A stretch of 64,000 bases of DNA from Rhodospirillaceae bacterium LM-1 (GTDB lineage Bacteria > Pseudomonadota > Alphaproteobacteria > Rhodospirillales > WMHbin7). The stretch is from NCBI GenBank assembly GCA_902725215.1, contig CACUVI010000030.1:62001-126000 (forward strand), in the 5' to 3' direction. Shown here piece by piece: positions 35,213-43,121 of the stretch. The stretch's first letter is position 1, and each line of letters begins with the position of its first letter. The position numbers and the translations under genes are program-made. The notes under the pieces were generated by a model. It was not told the origin of the DNA. It ran no database searches and saw only the letters and a program-made list of their open reading frames with translations.

Positions 35213-36037
35213 TCAACACAAGGGTCTGGGATTCACCCTAAGGGCCACGGTGATACTGTTGGACGCAACCCCCGTTTCACGGTCCTTTAACGCGAAGACG
35301 ACTTTCATTGTGCCGTATGAAGGCGTTCCGACGTGGAAATCCCCATTCTCCAGGCGCTTTGGCGCAACGCCAAGCGGCTGCCAGGGGGCTTGCGTCTTGG
35401 CGCTTGGATCGGATGACGTTTGCAGGGCGTCAACCACCTCCCAGCGATAACCATCGGCAGCAGTCGGCAAGCGGACGATAAAGGAGCTTGCGCCATCGAC
35501 AGAGGCGCTTTGTGCGTCAACGTCGCCCTCCAAGGTCATGACCCTGGGCACAAACACATAGGCTGGCGTCACGGCCACCATGATCGGCATTGTGCTCAAT
35601 CTTTTGCTTGGGCCATAAGCCGGCGATCCCTTCTGCGGAAGATAGGCCAGTTGAAAGCTGCTTTGACCTTCCGACTTTCCAGTCAGGTGGAGGATGATCT
35701 CGTCCCCTTCCCGCGTGGCCCGCAGAGACATGTGTTGGTTGTCGATGGGCTTGAAGATGTCGCCCCAGCCCCATTCCGAGGAATGTCTTATTTCCCACTT
35801 GTCGTCTGGAGCCAAGAATCCCAGCCGAACAAAGCCGCTTTTACCCGCTTGCAATTTGAAAAGCGGGTTGATGCGCGAGAAGGTCACTTTAAGCAGATGT
35901 TCCTGATTGACGATCTCGCGACTGGGGGCGAACGGCGGCGCGCCCGGATTCAGATCGGCGTTGCCGCCACAGGCAAGGGCAGGCGTCGTCAGGCACGTCA
36001 GGCCAAAAAGGGACAGAGAAAGAATTTGTCTTTTCAT
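35213..36037 (-). CDS. Secreted two-cysteine protein, chagasin-like repeats (paralogue B)
   Basis: A 274-residue secreted protein with a Sec signal peptide (cleavage after TTPALA). The mature chain starts with Cys, ends with Cys and has no other cysteine. Two internal segments resemble each other and, weakly, the inhibitor I42/chagasin fold: VRLGFLAPDDKWEIRHS and VRLPTAADGYRWEVVDA. It is a paralogue of the 38162-38932 product, which has the same cysteine plan. ATG 36037 is chosen because the signal peptide begins there. It is the last gene of the leftward envelope operon. Function unknown; protease inhibition is only a possibility. Confidence 0.7.
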   Translation of the reverse strand: MKRQILSLSLFGLTCLTTPALACGGNADLNPGAPPFAPSREIVNQEHLLKVTFSRINPLFKLQAGKSGFVRLGFLAPDDKWEIRHSSEWGWGDIFKPIDNQHMSLRATREGDEIILHLTGKSEGQSSFQLAYLPQKGSPAYGPSKRLSTMPIMVAVTPAYVFVPRVMTLEGDVDAQSASVDGASSFIVRLPTAADGYRWEVVDALQTSSDPSAKTQAPWQPLGVAPKRLENGDFHVGTPSYGTMKVVFALKDRETGVASNSITVALRVNPRPLC

Positions 36038-36077
36038 CTGGGCGTGTTTCCTTTGTCTTCGCGGTGCTGCGCCCATT

Positions 36078-36665
36078 TCACGATTTGGCGACCCGCATCA
36101 TTTTCACGGCGTCCCAAGCGTCTGGATTGCGATCAAGCAGACGGGCCAAGTCCTCGTAAAACGCCTTTAGCTGCTCCTTAGTCAGGTCCTTCGGAGAAGT
36201 CCAACCGCTATAGGCTTGCGGGCGATATCCGTGGGCCTGAAGCAATGCCGTGCAATCCGCATTGACGCCCTTTGGTCCCAAATACCAGTGCACCTCTCCG
36301 CTCGCCATAATTCGCATCGGGACATAGGTGGCCTCTGCCGGATCCTTATCGGCAGGCTTGCCATTCTCGATCCCGTCGGTCACCTGAAGGATGAAATGTC
36401 CTGGGGTTGCAAGAGCGATCAAGCCACCGATCAGGGCAACTTCCTTGCCATCGTCGTTTGTCGTTGTAATGGTGATGTGGTCCGCCTCTCGCGCAATCTT
36501 TGCCGGAGCGCTCATCGGTGTGCCCAGAACATAAACGCCGTCGGCAAGGGGATAGGCGTATTCGCTGGCGGCGAAGTGGGTGGTTTTGCTTTCCAGCACG
36601 AAGGGAACGCAACCGGCAAGGCAAGCAATCATCAAGGCGAAAGCCACGCATAAGCGCTTGTTCAT
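36078..36665 (-). CDS. Lipoprotein of unknown function
   Basis: A 195-residue protein with a classical lipoprotein signal (ALMIACLAGC). The mature domain is mainly beta in the first half (DGVYVLGTPMSAPAKIARE, ITITTTNDDGKEVALIG) with a helical end. No known family. An Asp after the lipid Cys is absent, so outer-membrane sorting is expected. It lies between a secreted two-Cys protein and a 98-residue soluble protein of the same operon. In-frame TTG 36671 is less likely than ATG 36665. Confidence 0.75.
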   Translation of the reverse strand: MNKRLCVAFALMIACLAGCVPFVLESKTTHFAASEYAYPLADGVYVLGTPMSAPAKIAREADHITITTTNDDGKEVALIGGLIALATPGHFILQVTDGIENGKPADKDPAEATYVPMRIMASGEVHWYLGPKGVNADCTALLQAHGYRPQAYSGWTSPKDLTKEQLKAFYEDLARLLDRNPDAWDAVKMMRVAKS

Positions 36666-36667
36666 GG

Positions 36668-36964
36668 TCAATCCTCGTCAACGAGATTGAGGGCGCGAAA
36701 AAAAGTCGAGGTTCCCACCCCATCCGGATCATTCCAGTCTTCGCGGTACTCGGCGCGCCTTTCTTGCAGCGCATCGCGCAGGGCTACGTCAAAAGGCTTG
36801 TCTTGCGCCAGGGCAGCCGTCTTGAGCGCCCGCTTGATCCCGTCGATCGCCGCCCTGGCCAGTTTGGCTCGTCCAAACTCGCCGCCCTTCTCCAGGCCTG
36901 TCGCGTAACGCGCTTCCTCGCGTAGAATCTTGTTTAGTTCAGTGGTTAGGCGCTGCTGTGTCAT
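36668..36964 (-). CDS. Small helical hypothetical protein
   Basis: A 98-residue protein starting at ATG 36964, behind GAAGG and 13 bp after the OmpA-like gene. It is rich in Arg, Glu and Ala and predicted all-helical (LTTELNKILREEARYATGLE, ARAAIDGIKRALKTAALAQ). It has no signal peptide, so it is the only evidently cytoplasmic non-regulatory product of the operon. Not recognised. Confidence 0.65.
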   Translation of the reverse strand: MTQQRLTTELNKILREEARYATGLEKGGEFGRAKLARAAIDGIKRALKTAALAQDKPFDVALRDALQERRAEYREDWNDPDGVGTSTFFRALNLVDED

Positions 36965-36977
36965 TTGCGCTTCGCCT

Positions 36978-37463
36978 TCATTTTCCAAGCCGGATTTCAA
37001 CCCGACCGTTGACTTTGGCCCCTGCGTCTTGCGACAGCGGACGCATCCGGCCCATGGTGACGATTGAAAGCCGGGAAGGCGAAACGCCATTGGCGGTCAT
37101 ATAGGCCAGCACGCTGTTGGCGCGCTTCTCGCCAAGGGCCAAATTGTATTCTTCGCTTCCCGGATCATCGGCATGACCTTCAAGGATCGCCTTGCGCTCC
37201 GGATGCGCCGACAGCCAAGCGATCACCTTGTCGAGACAGTCTTTTGCGTCTTTGCCAAGATGGAATGCGCCGACGGCAAAGGGAATGACTGCGCCTTGAT
37301 TGAGATTGGCCGACCGAATATAGCTGCCGGTATCGAGATTCAACATGTTCTCGACATTGCCCTGGCCCGCACCGCATGGCGGCGCGAGTTCCTGGCTGGC
37401 CTCAGCGACTATTGGCGCAAAAGCGGCAACAAGCCCCGCAATCAGCATTGCACGAAACCGCAT
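36978..37463 (-). CDS. OmpA-like peptidoglycan-binding protein
   Basis: A 161-residue secreted protein. A signal peptide (MRFRAMLIAGLVAAFAP...) is followed by a compact OmpA C-terminal domain: IPFAVGAFHLGKDAKDCLDK, ILEGHADDPGSEEYNLALGE, KRANSVLAYMTANGVSPSRL and MGRMRPLSQDAGAKVNGRVE. The domain usually anchors proteins to peptidoglycan through an Asp and an Arg. There is no beta-barrel. It probably ties the envelope complex of this operon to the cell wall. Confidence 0.88.
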   Translation of the reverse strand: MRFRAMLIAGLVAAFAPIVAEASQELAPPCGAGQGNVENMLNLDTGSYIRSANLNQGAVIPFAVGAFHLGKDAKDCLDKVIAWLSAHPERKAILEGHADDPGSEEYNLALGEKRANSVLAYMTANGVSPSRLSIVTMGRMRPLSQDAGAKVNGRVEIRLGK

Positions 37464-37501
37464 GCGACGACCTTTCACGTGGCAATGGTTGACGGCGCAT
37501 A

Positions 37502-37744
37502 TCATGACGCTGGCCCATAATGCGCAGCCGCAATGGCAAGCGAGCATTCAAGCGCGCTGCGCTCAATCTTAAAACCCTTGCCGATGCGCAGCGCCGGAAT
37601 ATCACCCTTGGCGATGGCGCGGCGAACAACCCGCACATCGACGCCAAGCCGGGCGGCCACTTCGTCCAGCGTCATCAGATTATCGTGATCAGACGATGGA
37701 TTGCCCTTCTTGACACGGATGAACTGCAGCAGGCGCCGGATCAT
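37502..37744 (-). CDS. Excisionase-type helix-turn-helix protein
   Basis: An 80-residue DNA-binding protein of the MerR/HTH_17 type: MTLDEVAARLGVDVRVVRRA, then IAKGDIPALRIGKGFKIERS. It overlaps the upstream gene by 4 bp, so it is inside the envelope operon and may be its regulator. Excisionases share the fold, but no integrase is adjacent, so a transcriptional role is more likely. Confidence 0.78.
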   Translation of the reverse strand: MIRRLLQFIRVKKGNPSSDHDNLMTLDEVAARLGVDVRVVRRAIAKGDIPALRIGKGFKIERSALECSLAIAAAHYGPAS

Positions 37745-38157
37745 GGACGATCCTCGCAGCTCATTCTGCTGAACAGGACCGTGCCGTCGGCAAGGAAGTT
37801 GCCGACCGTTGCATTCTTTCTGCCGGGATGAATGGTGACCAGCCTATCAACCCGCTCGCCGCGCCGCCTCTCCTCGGGCTTGGCGTCAAAGGCGAAGGAT
37901 ATTCCGCCATCCTGGGCTTTGACCAATACGACGCGGGCACCGTAGCATCCTTCGCCAGCGCAATATGTGATTTCTTGGCGCTTGAAATCGAGCAACAGAA
38001 CAGTATGCAGAGTCTGGCGCTCGCAGCCCGTGGGGCCACATTCGAATTCCTCGGCTGACTTGCAAGACAGAGAGGCTGCGAATGCAGGGGCAACAAACAG
38101 CGCCACGAAGGGCAGTGCCAGAGCAAGTTTCATGCATGAGGCGGGGATGTTGGGCAT
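37741..38157 (-). CDS. Secreted cysteine-rich protein
   Basis: A protein of about 138 residues with a signal peptide (LALPFVALFVAPAFA) and six mature cysteines (SCKSAEEFECGPTGC, EITYCAGEGCYGA, near-C-terminal SC). Three disulfides are therefore possible. ATG 38157 is 2 bp after the preceding stop and implies coupling; ATG 38133 would give a more standard signal peptide. No family recognised. Its disulfide load agrees with the nearby exported thioredoxin-like protein. Confidence 0.65.
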   Translation of the reverse strand: MPNIPASCMKLALALPFVALFVAPAFAASLSCKSAEEFECGPTGCERQTLHTVLLLDFKRQEITYCAGEGCYGARVVLVKAQDGGISFAFDAKPEERRRGERVDRLVTIHPGRKNATVGNFLADGTVLFSRMSCEDRP

Positions 38158-38161
38158 TTCG

Positions 38162-38932
38162 TCAGCACTTTGGGGTCGGAGAGACATCGAGCAGCAGCGT
38201 CACCGTGTCGGGAAAAAGCTGCCAGCCATCGCGCTTTTGGACAAAGACGATGCGGGCCGAATCTCCCTGCGCTGAGGCCATGAAAAGACCTTCCTGGCCT
38301 TGACGCGCCAACACCTCAAAGGGCACCCATTTGTCGCCGTTGGCGGTGTTCCATTCATGATAAACGGCTTCCTTGACCTCCCAGCGATGGCCGGGCGCAA
38401 GCGGTGTTTTCAGACGGATTAGGAAAGTGCGGTAATCTTGGACGCGCCCCTTGAAGGTCTCTCCCTCGACGATCAGATCGGGCGGTTCGGGCGGCGGCAC
38501 GGGGGGATCGACATGGAGGCGATAGCGCAAATCCTGGGGCTTGCCGCGCAGTGGGACATAGCGCAAGGGGATCTCCGTCACCCCTTCCTTCTTAGCCGAG
38601 ACGCGCAGCATCAGGCCGCCATCCCCCTTCTGCCCGTCGCCAGTCGGCGTGAACCACCATTTCGCCAAATCGTCTTCACCCTCGGGAGCCGCTTCCCAGC
38701 GGTCGCCCGTCTCGCCCGGCTTGAGGCGGATAAAACCTGCGCTCTGAGCCGAGAGTTTTCCAAAGAGGCTCCAATGCAGGGCGCGTTCATTGGTTTCGCT
38801 GTTGGAGTGGACCAGGGGAACTGCGGGATAGCTTCTTCCCAAGTCCGTTTCTCTGGCGGCGCAGGCCCAGGCCGAACTGACAGACGCCAGCAGGGCGAGG
38901 CCGACAAGAAAGGGGGTGAAGCGCTGCAACAT
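38162..38932 (-). CDS. Secreted two-cysteine protein, chagasin-like repeats (paralogue A)
   Basis: A 256-residue secreted protein. The signal peptide ends at SSAWA, so the mature chain begins with Cys; its last residue is also Cys and none occurs between. Two internal segments, IRLKPGETGDRWEAAPE and IRLKTPLAPGHRWEVKEA, mirror each other and those of the paralogue at 35.2 kb. A proline-rich hinge (DPPVPPPEPPDL) divides the two halves. GGAGGAG precedes ATG 38932. First gene of the leftward operon of seven. Confidence 0.72.
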   Translation of the reverse strand: MLQRFTPFLVGLALLASVSSAWACAARETDLGRSYPAVPLVHSNSETNERALHWSLFGKLSAQSAGFIRLKPGETGDRWEAAPEGEDDLAKWWFTPTGDGQKGDGGLMLRVSAKKEGVTEIPLRYVPLRGKPQDLRYRLHVDPPVPPPEPPDLIVEGETFKGRVQDYRTFLIRLKTPLAPGHRWEVKEAVYHEWNTANGDKWVPFEVLARQGQEGLFMASAQGDSARIVFVQKRDGWQLFPDTVTLLLDVSPTPKC

Positions 38933-39199
38933 CTGGACTCCTCCTCTGCCGGAATGGAGAGGGCCGCCCCTTGGCCCCAGCGCAGAAGCAAGCCGGACCG
39001 CTTGCTCCTCTCCTCTGATGAATGCCATCATGAGGAAGCAATCGTGTCAACATTATGGATAGACTTGGCGCTTTCTTCTGCTGCAAGGTGCGAATCGCAT
39101 TCGTCAGCGCCACATTATCGCCGCACTCCCAGCTCCATATTCAACTTCCAGTTCACATCCTAATCTCCATCGCGGCACATAAATTCAGGAGGCATCCCC

Positions 39200-39751
39200 A
39201 TGAAATTCAGCCGCCGCAAGGCAATGGGTTTGGGCTTGGCGATGATGCTGCCCTTTCCCGCTTTTGCCTCGCAGACCACGCCCGCCGACCAGGAGGTGCT
39301 TAACGCCTTGTCCATGGCGCCCTGGATTGGCGATGGGCCGCGAAGCCATCGCCATGTCTATGTGGTGTACGCCCCCTGGTGTCCCGTCTGCAAACTTCTC
39401 TTCCAGAGAACTCGCGAGAATCGCGCGGACATACAACTCAGATGGATCGCCAGCGGCAGCCGTGACGACCGGGCGATCAACCAGAATCTCAATGCCGTTT
39501 TCAACCGTTCGCTTGGAATGCTGTCGCGAATATTCCTTCAGCCGGAGGCCGAGATTGAGGACCTGCACAAAAACACGCAGGCGCTGATGGCGCTGGCCCT
39601 GTCTGAAGGGACCGTCAAGTCAATCGCCCCCAAGATCAATCTAACCGGCTATCCAACCCTGATTTTTGTCGACCGCAATGGCGCCATGCAGGTGATTGCG
39701 GGCGTTCCGAAAGACCTGGATGTCGTTTTTGCAATGGTGGGGGCGGCTTGA
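39200..39751 (+). CDS. Exported thioredoxin-like protein (CPVC)
   Basis: A 183-residue thioredoxin-fold protein. It begins with a twin-arginine signal (FSRRKAMGLGLAM...PAFA). The active site is YVVYAPWCPVCKLLF, close in style to DsbC/DsbG or periplasmic thioredoxins, and the cis-Pro is in LTGYPTLIFVD. It probably isomerises or reduces disulfides in the periplasm. It is divergent from the operon of Cys-bearing secreted proteins, whose products are plausible substrates. AGGAGGC lies about 9 bases before the ATG. Confidence 0.83.
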   Translation: MKFSRRKAMGLGLAMMLPFPAFASQTTPADQEVLNALSMAPWIGDGPRSHRHVYVVYAPWCPVCKLLFQRTRENRADIQLRWIASGSRDDRAINQNLNAVFNRSLGMLSRIFLQPEAEIEDLHKNTQALMALALSEGTVKSIAPKINLTGYPTLIFVDRNGAMQVIAGVPKDLDVVFAMVGAA

Positions 39752-39785
39752 CTGGAGCGATGGCGCAAAGGAACAGGAGGCTTTC

Positions 39786-40202
39786 TTGACAATTCGTAGG
39801 ATCGTCACGGCCTATGTCATCTCTCCGGGCGCCACTCCCCTCGCAATGTTCTTATTGTTCGTGTGGGAATCCTTGAGCGCAGCCTTATTTCTTGCGATCA
39901 TGAGCGCCATCGTCAGCTATGGCGTGACCCTGACTTTCGGAATTCCTTGCCATCTCCTGCTGATCAAGCTGAAGGCCCGAAAATTGGTCTGGTATGTCCT
40001 TGCGGGATTCGCCATTGGGGCCGTCGTACCGACATATATATTTCTGTTCATGAACCAATCGTTTCAGAGCACCGTCAGCGATTTCCAGAACGAGCCGCTC
40101 CTGCCGGTCGCAACCGCATTGTCTTTCGGGCTGCTGGGGATTCTGAACGCCATTGTGTTCTGGCGTCTTGTCAGGCCCGATCAGCAAGCCGAGAGGACGT
40201 GA
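39786..40202 (+). CDS. Small integral membrane protein
   Basis: A 138-residue protein with about four transmembrane helices (PLAMFLLFVWESLSAALFLA, AIVSYGVTLTFGIPCHLLLI, WYVLAGFAIGAVVPTYIFLF, ALSFGLLGILNAIVFWRLV). TTG 39786 is chosen because AGGAGG lies 5 bp before it. It starts 34 bp after the thioredoxin-like gene and is probably cotranscribed. No family recognised; supplying electrons to the thioredoxin would need conserved cysteines, and only one is present, so that role is unlikely. Confidence 0.65.
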   Translation: MTIRRIVTAYVISPGATPLAMFLLFVWESLSAALFLAIMSAIVSYGVTLTFGIPCHLLLIKLKARKLVWYVLAGFAIGAVVPTYIFLFMNQSFQSTVSDFQNEPLLPVATALSFGLLGILNAIVFWRLVRPDQQAERT

Positions 40203-40313
40203 GCGGGCATCAAGGATTGCAATTGGCGATGAAAGCGGCGCGCCGCATGTCCATCAGATTGATTGCACATATGCGAAAGACGCGCGATCTTGTTTGACGG
40301 ATGAAACAGCCGC

Positions 40314-42125
40314 CTACTTGGCCAGTTCCTCGCGCAGGGTTTCCAACTCCAGCCAGCGCTCCTCCGCCGTCTCCAATTCCGTCCGAGCGACATCGAGGCG
40401 CGCGGCGGCGGCCTCGAAGCCGGAACGGTCGCGGGCGAACAGGCCGGGATCGGCCAGCAGGCTTTCCAGCCGGGCGATCTCGCCCGCCAGCGCGTCAAGA
40501 CGAGCGGGCAGTTCATCAAGCTCGCGGCTTTGCTTATAGCTGAAACGCGCCGGCGCCGTTTTGGGTCGAGCCGGCGCAACCGCGCGGGGCGTTTGGCTTT
40601 TAGCGGGCGCTGGATCGCTGCTGGGTCGCTGGCGAAGATAGTCGGAATAGCCGCCCGCATATTCGCTGACATCGCCGCCGCCTTCGACGGCGATGACGCT
40701 GGTGACCAAACGGTCGAGAAAATCGCGGTCGTGGCTGACCACCAGAAGCGTGCCTTCGTATTCGGCCAGCATTTCCTCGAGCATGTCGAGGGTGTCCATG
40801 TCCAGATCGTTGGTGGGTTCATCCAGGATCAACAGATTGGATGGTTTGGCCAGCAGCTTGGCCAGCAGCAAGCGGTTGCGCTCGCCGCCCGACAGGGCCT
40901 TGACCGGCGTGCGGGCCTGGGCCTCCGAAAACAGAAAGTCCTTCATATAGCCGATCACATGCCGAGGCTGGCCGCGCACCCAAACATTGTCGCCGCGCCC
41001 TTCGGTCAGCGTGTCCCAAACGCTGCGCTCGGGATCGAGCAGTTCGCGCCGCTGGTCGAAATAGGCCGGTTCCAGATTGGTGCCCCGGCGCACGCTGCCT
41101 GAATCGGGTTCCAGTTCTCCGGTCAAGAGACGCAGCAGCGTGGTCTTGCCAGCGCCGTTGGGACCCACGAACCCGATGCGGTCGCCGCGCATGATGCGGG
41201 TGGAAAAGCCGTTGACGATTACAGCGCCCTCGAATTGCTTGCTGATGGCGTCGGCCTCGATCACCAACCGGCCGGACAGTTCGCCCGCATCGGCGGCCAG
41301 TTTGGCCAAGCGGCCCGATTCCGTCTTGGCCTTTAGCAACTCGCCGCGATCCTTGCGCAGGCCCTGCAGCGCTCGCAGCCGTCCCATGTTGCGCTTGCGT
41401 CTTGCTGTGACGCCGCGGGCCAGCCAGTGCAATTCCTGGCGCAGCTTGGTGCTCATGCGCGCCATTTCCGCCTCTTCGGCGGCATAGGTCTCTTCTTGCC
41501 AAGCAGGGAAAGCGGCAAAGCCCTGCTCGGATCGGCGAACCTGCCCGCGTTCCAGCCACAGGGTTTGGCGCGACACATTTTCCAGAAAGCGGCGATCATG
41601 GCTGATCGCCACCAGCGCGCCCGCAAAGGCGCCCAAGGTTTGCTCAAGCCAAAGAATGGTCGGCAGGTCCATGTGGTTGGTGGGTTCGTCCAGCAGCAAG
41701 ACGTCTGGGTCGCACACCAAGGCGCGGGCCAGCGCCACGCGGCGCCCCTCGCCGCCCGACAGCAACGCCGGATCGCGAGCGCCGTCCAGTTTAAGGGCAT
41801 CCAGGATCGCATCGACGCGGTAGTGCTGGTCTTGCTCGGTTTGGGGCAGGCCGCCCGCGACATAGGACGCGACGCTGGGGCCTGCCAAGGCGGGGTCTTG
41901 CGCCAAGGTGGCAATGCGCGTGCCGGGCTGAACGAAGCACTCGCCGGAATCGGGCTGCATCTCGCCAGACAGTATCTTGAGCAGGGTGGACTTGCCCGAG
42001 CCGTTGCGGCCAACCAGACAGGTCTTGTCGCCGCGCCCCACCCAGGTGGTGACGCCCTCGAACAGGGGGGAGCCGCCGAAAGTAAGGCGAACGTCTCGCA
42101 GGGCCAGAAGCGGAAGTGATGCCAT
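40314..42125 (-). CDS. uup: ABC-F ATPase, Uup type
   Basis: A 603-residue protein with two ATPase domains and no membrane part. Walker A motifs are [14 protein letters not shown] and [14 protein letters not shown], with signatures LLSGGEGRR and ALSGGERNR. The linker between them carries the ABC-F pattern. A long charged C-terminal extension (SYKQSRELDELPARLDALAG..., about 530-603) is the coiled-coil DNA/RNA-binding tail of Uup, absent from EttA. Uup is linked to ribosome function and suppression of transposon excision. Start ATG 42125; TTG 42134 is in frame. Confidence 0.92.
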   Translation of the reverse strand: MASLPLLALRDVRLTFGGSPLFEGVTTWVGRGDKTCLVGRNGSGKSTLLKILSGEMQPDSGECFVQPGTRIATLAQDPALAGPSVASYVAGGLPQTEQDQHYRVDAILDALKLDGARDPALLSGGEGRRVALARALVCDPDVLLLDEPTNHMDLPTILWLEQTLGAFAGALVAISHDRRFLENVSRQTLWLERGQVRRSEQGFAAFPAWQEETYAAEEAEMARMSTKLRQELHWLARGVTARRKRNMGRLRALQGLRKDRGELLKAKTESGRLAKLAADAGELSGRLVIEADAISKQFEGAVIVNGFSTRIMRGDRIGFVGPNGAGKTTLLRLLTGELEPDSGSVRRGTNLEPAYFDQRRELLDPERSVWDTLTEGRGDNVWVRGQPRHVIGYMKDFLFSEAQARTPVKALSGGERNRLLLAKLLAKPSNLLILDEPTNDLDMDTLDMLEEMLAEYEGTLLVVSHDRDFLDRLVTSVIAVEGGGDVSEYAGGYSDYLRQRPSSDPAPAKSQTPRAVAPARPKTAPARFSYKQSRELDELPARLDALAGEIARLESLLADPGLFARDRSGFEAAAARLDVARTELETAEERWLELETLREELAK

Positions 42126-42274
42126 GCGCTTCAACTACACCGACGACCGCTTTGGTTCAAGAGAAGTCGCAACCGCTAAACTTGCCGATCATTGAGCAAG
42201 CTCAAGGCCGAAGCCTTAGCGGGCCGCTTTAATGGCCGCCCAGAAGACCCATCATTCATCACGTCGAGGCCAAG

Positions 42275-42883
42275 ATGAGCTTTCCCGACTTTTTCGACCA
42301 AGCGCCACAAATCACGATGCGCGATCCCTTGAGCGAATTTCTGGGGGCCAGCGAGGGCGGCCTGATCACCTATGCCTATGCCGACGCGGTTAAATTGGCG
42401 GGCCATTCCTGCCCAACCGTTGCAGGCACATGGCTGATGCTGGCGCGCGGGCTTGAATGCCTCTACCCAAATTCGTCTCCCGAACGCGGCCGCATCCGCA
42501 TAGGCTTTCCCGACCCAGCCAACAGCGGGGTGACTGGCGTCATGGCGGCGGTGGCCACATTGGTGACCGGCGCCACGCAAGACAACGGTTTCAAGGGGTT
42601 GGGCGGGCGGTTCGACCGGCGCGGGCTGCTGGACTTCTCGCAACCGATCAACGGCTCCATGGCCCTGGAGCGCTGCGACACTTCGGCGCGCGTCACCCTG
42701 TCGCTCGACACGTCCGTCTTGCCAGCCGCTCCCGAGATGGGGGCCTTGATGGGTCTATGCCTGTCCGGCCAAGGCGCCAAAGAGGATCAAAAACGCTTCG
42801 GCCAAATGTGGCAGAGCCGTGTGCGTCATATGCTGACGGTGTTGGCAAGCGACGCAAGGCTGGTGCGCCTGACGACGGCGTGA
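42275..42883 (+). CDS. FmdE-domain protein
   Basis: A 202-residue cytoplasmic protein of the FmdE type (named after a subunit of formylmethanofuran dehydrogenase operons). The characteristic segment is YADAVKLAGHSCPTVAGTWL, with the His-Ser-Cys-Pro metal-binding motif, followed by LYPNSSPERGRIRIGF. Methanofuran enzymes are not present nearby, so the role is probably a molybdenum- or metal-related accessory function. It stands alone between Uup and an intergenic repeat. Confidence 0.72.
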   Translation: MSFPDFFDQAPQITMRDPLSEFLGASEGGLITYAYADAVKLAGHSCPTVAGTWLMLARGLECLYPNSSPERGRIRIGFPDPANSGVTGVMAAVATLVTGATQDNGFKGLGGRFDRRGLLDFSQPINGSMALERCDTSARVTLSLDTSVLPAAPEMGALMGLCLSGQGAKEDQKRFGQMWQSRVRHMLTVLASDARLVRLTTA

Positions 42884-42960
42884 AAGCCGCCAGAACTGAT
42901 CAAGTAATTCTGGCTCTTCGACGTTTCATGTGGATTTTCCAATCATACAGAACCCCCAAA

Positions 42961-43063
42961 CATATCGTCATGCCCGGCCTTGTGCCGGGCATCCACGTCT
43001 TATCTCATGATATCATTGCAGGGAGGTCATGGATGGCCGGGTCAAGCCCGGCCATGACGATGT
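42961..43063. repeat. Dispersed palindromic intergenic repeat
   Basis: A composite inverted repeat of about 103 bp. The outer arms are ATATCGTCATGCCCGGCC-type and its complement GGCCATGACGATGTG, and each arm contains its own smaller hairpin (GCCCGGC...GCCGGGC). Elements of this form, built from CATGCCCGGC arms, are common between genes in alphaproteobacteria. It lies between two genes that converge and may also end transcription. Confidence 0.7.
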
Positions 43064-43121
43064 GATTAACGCGCTTAAATCCACCCCAAAAGTCGGAGAG
43101 CCGTATTTCTAAGACGGGTCT

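Noticed and set aside
36978-37547. Longer start for the OmpA-like gene
   Set aside because: The extra N-terminal residues would hide the signal peptide that begins at 37463.
42961-43063. Miniature transposon (MITE)
   Set aside because: No target-site duplication was identified and the inner hairpins are typical of common intergenic palindromes; kept only as a dispersed repeat.
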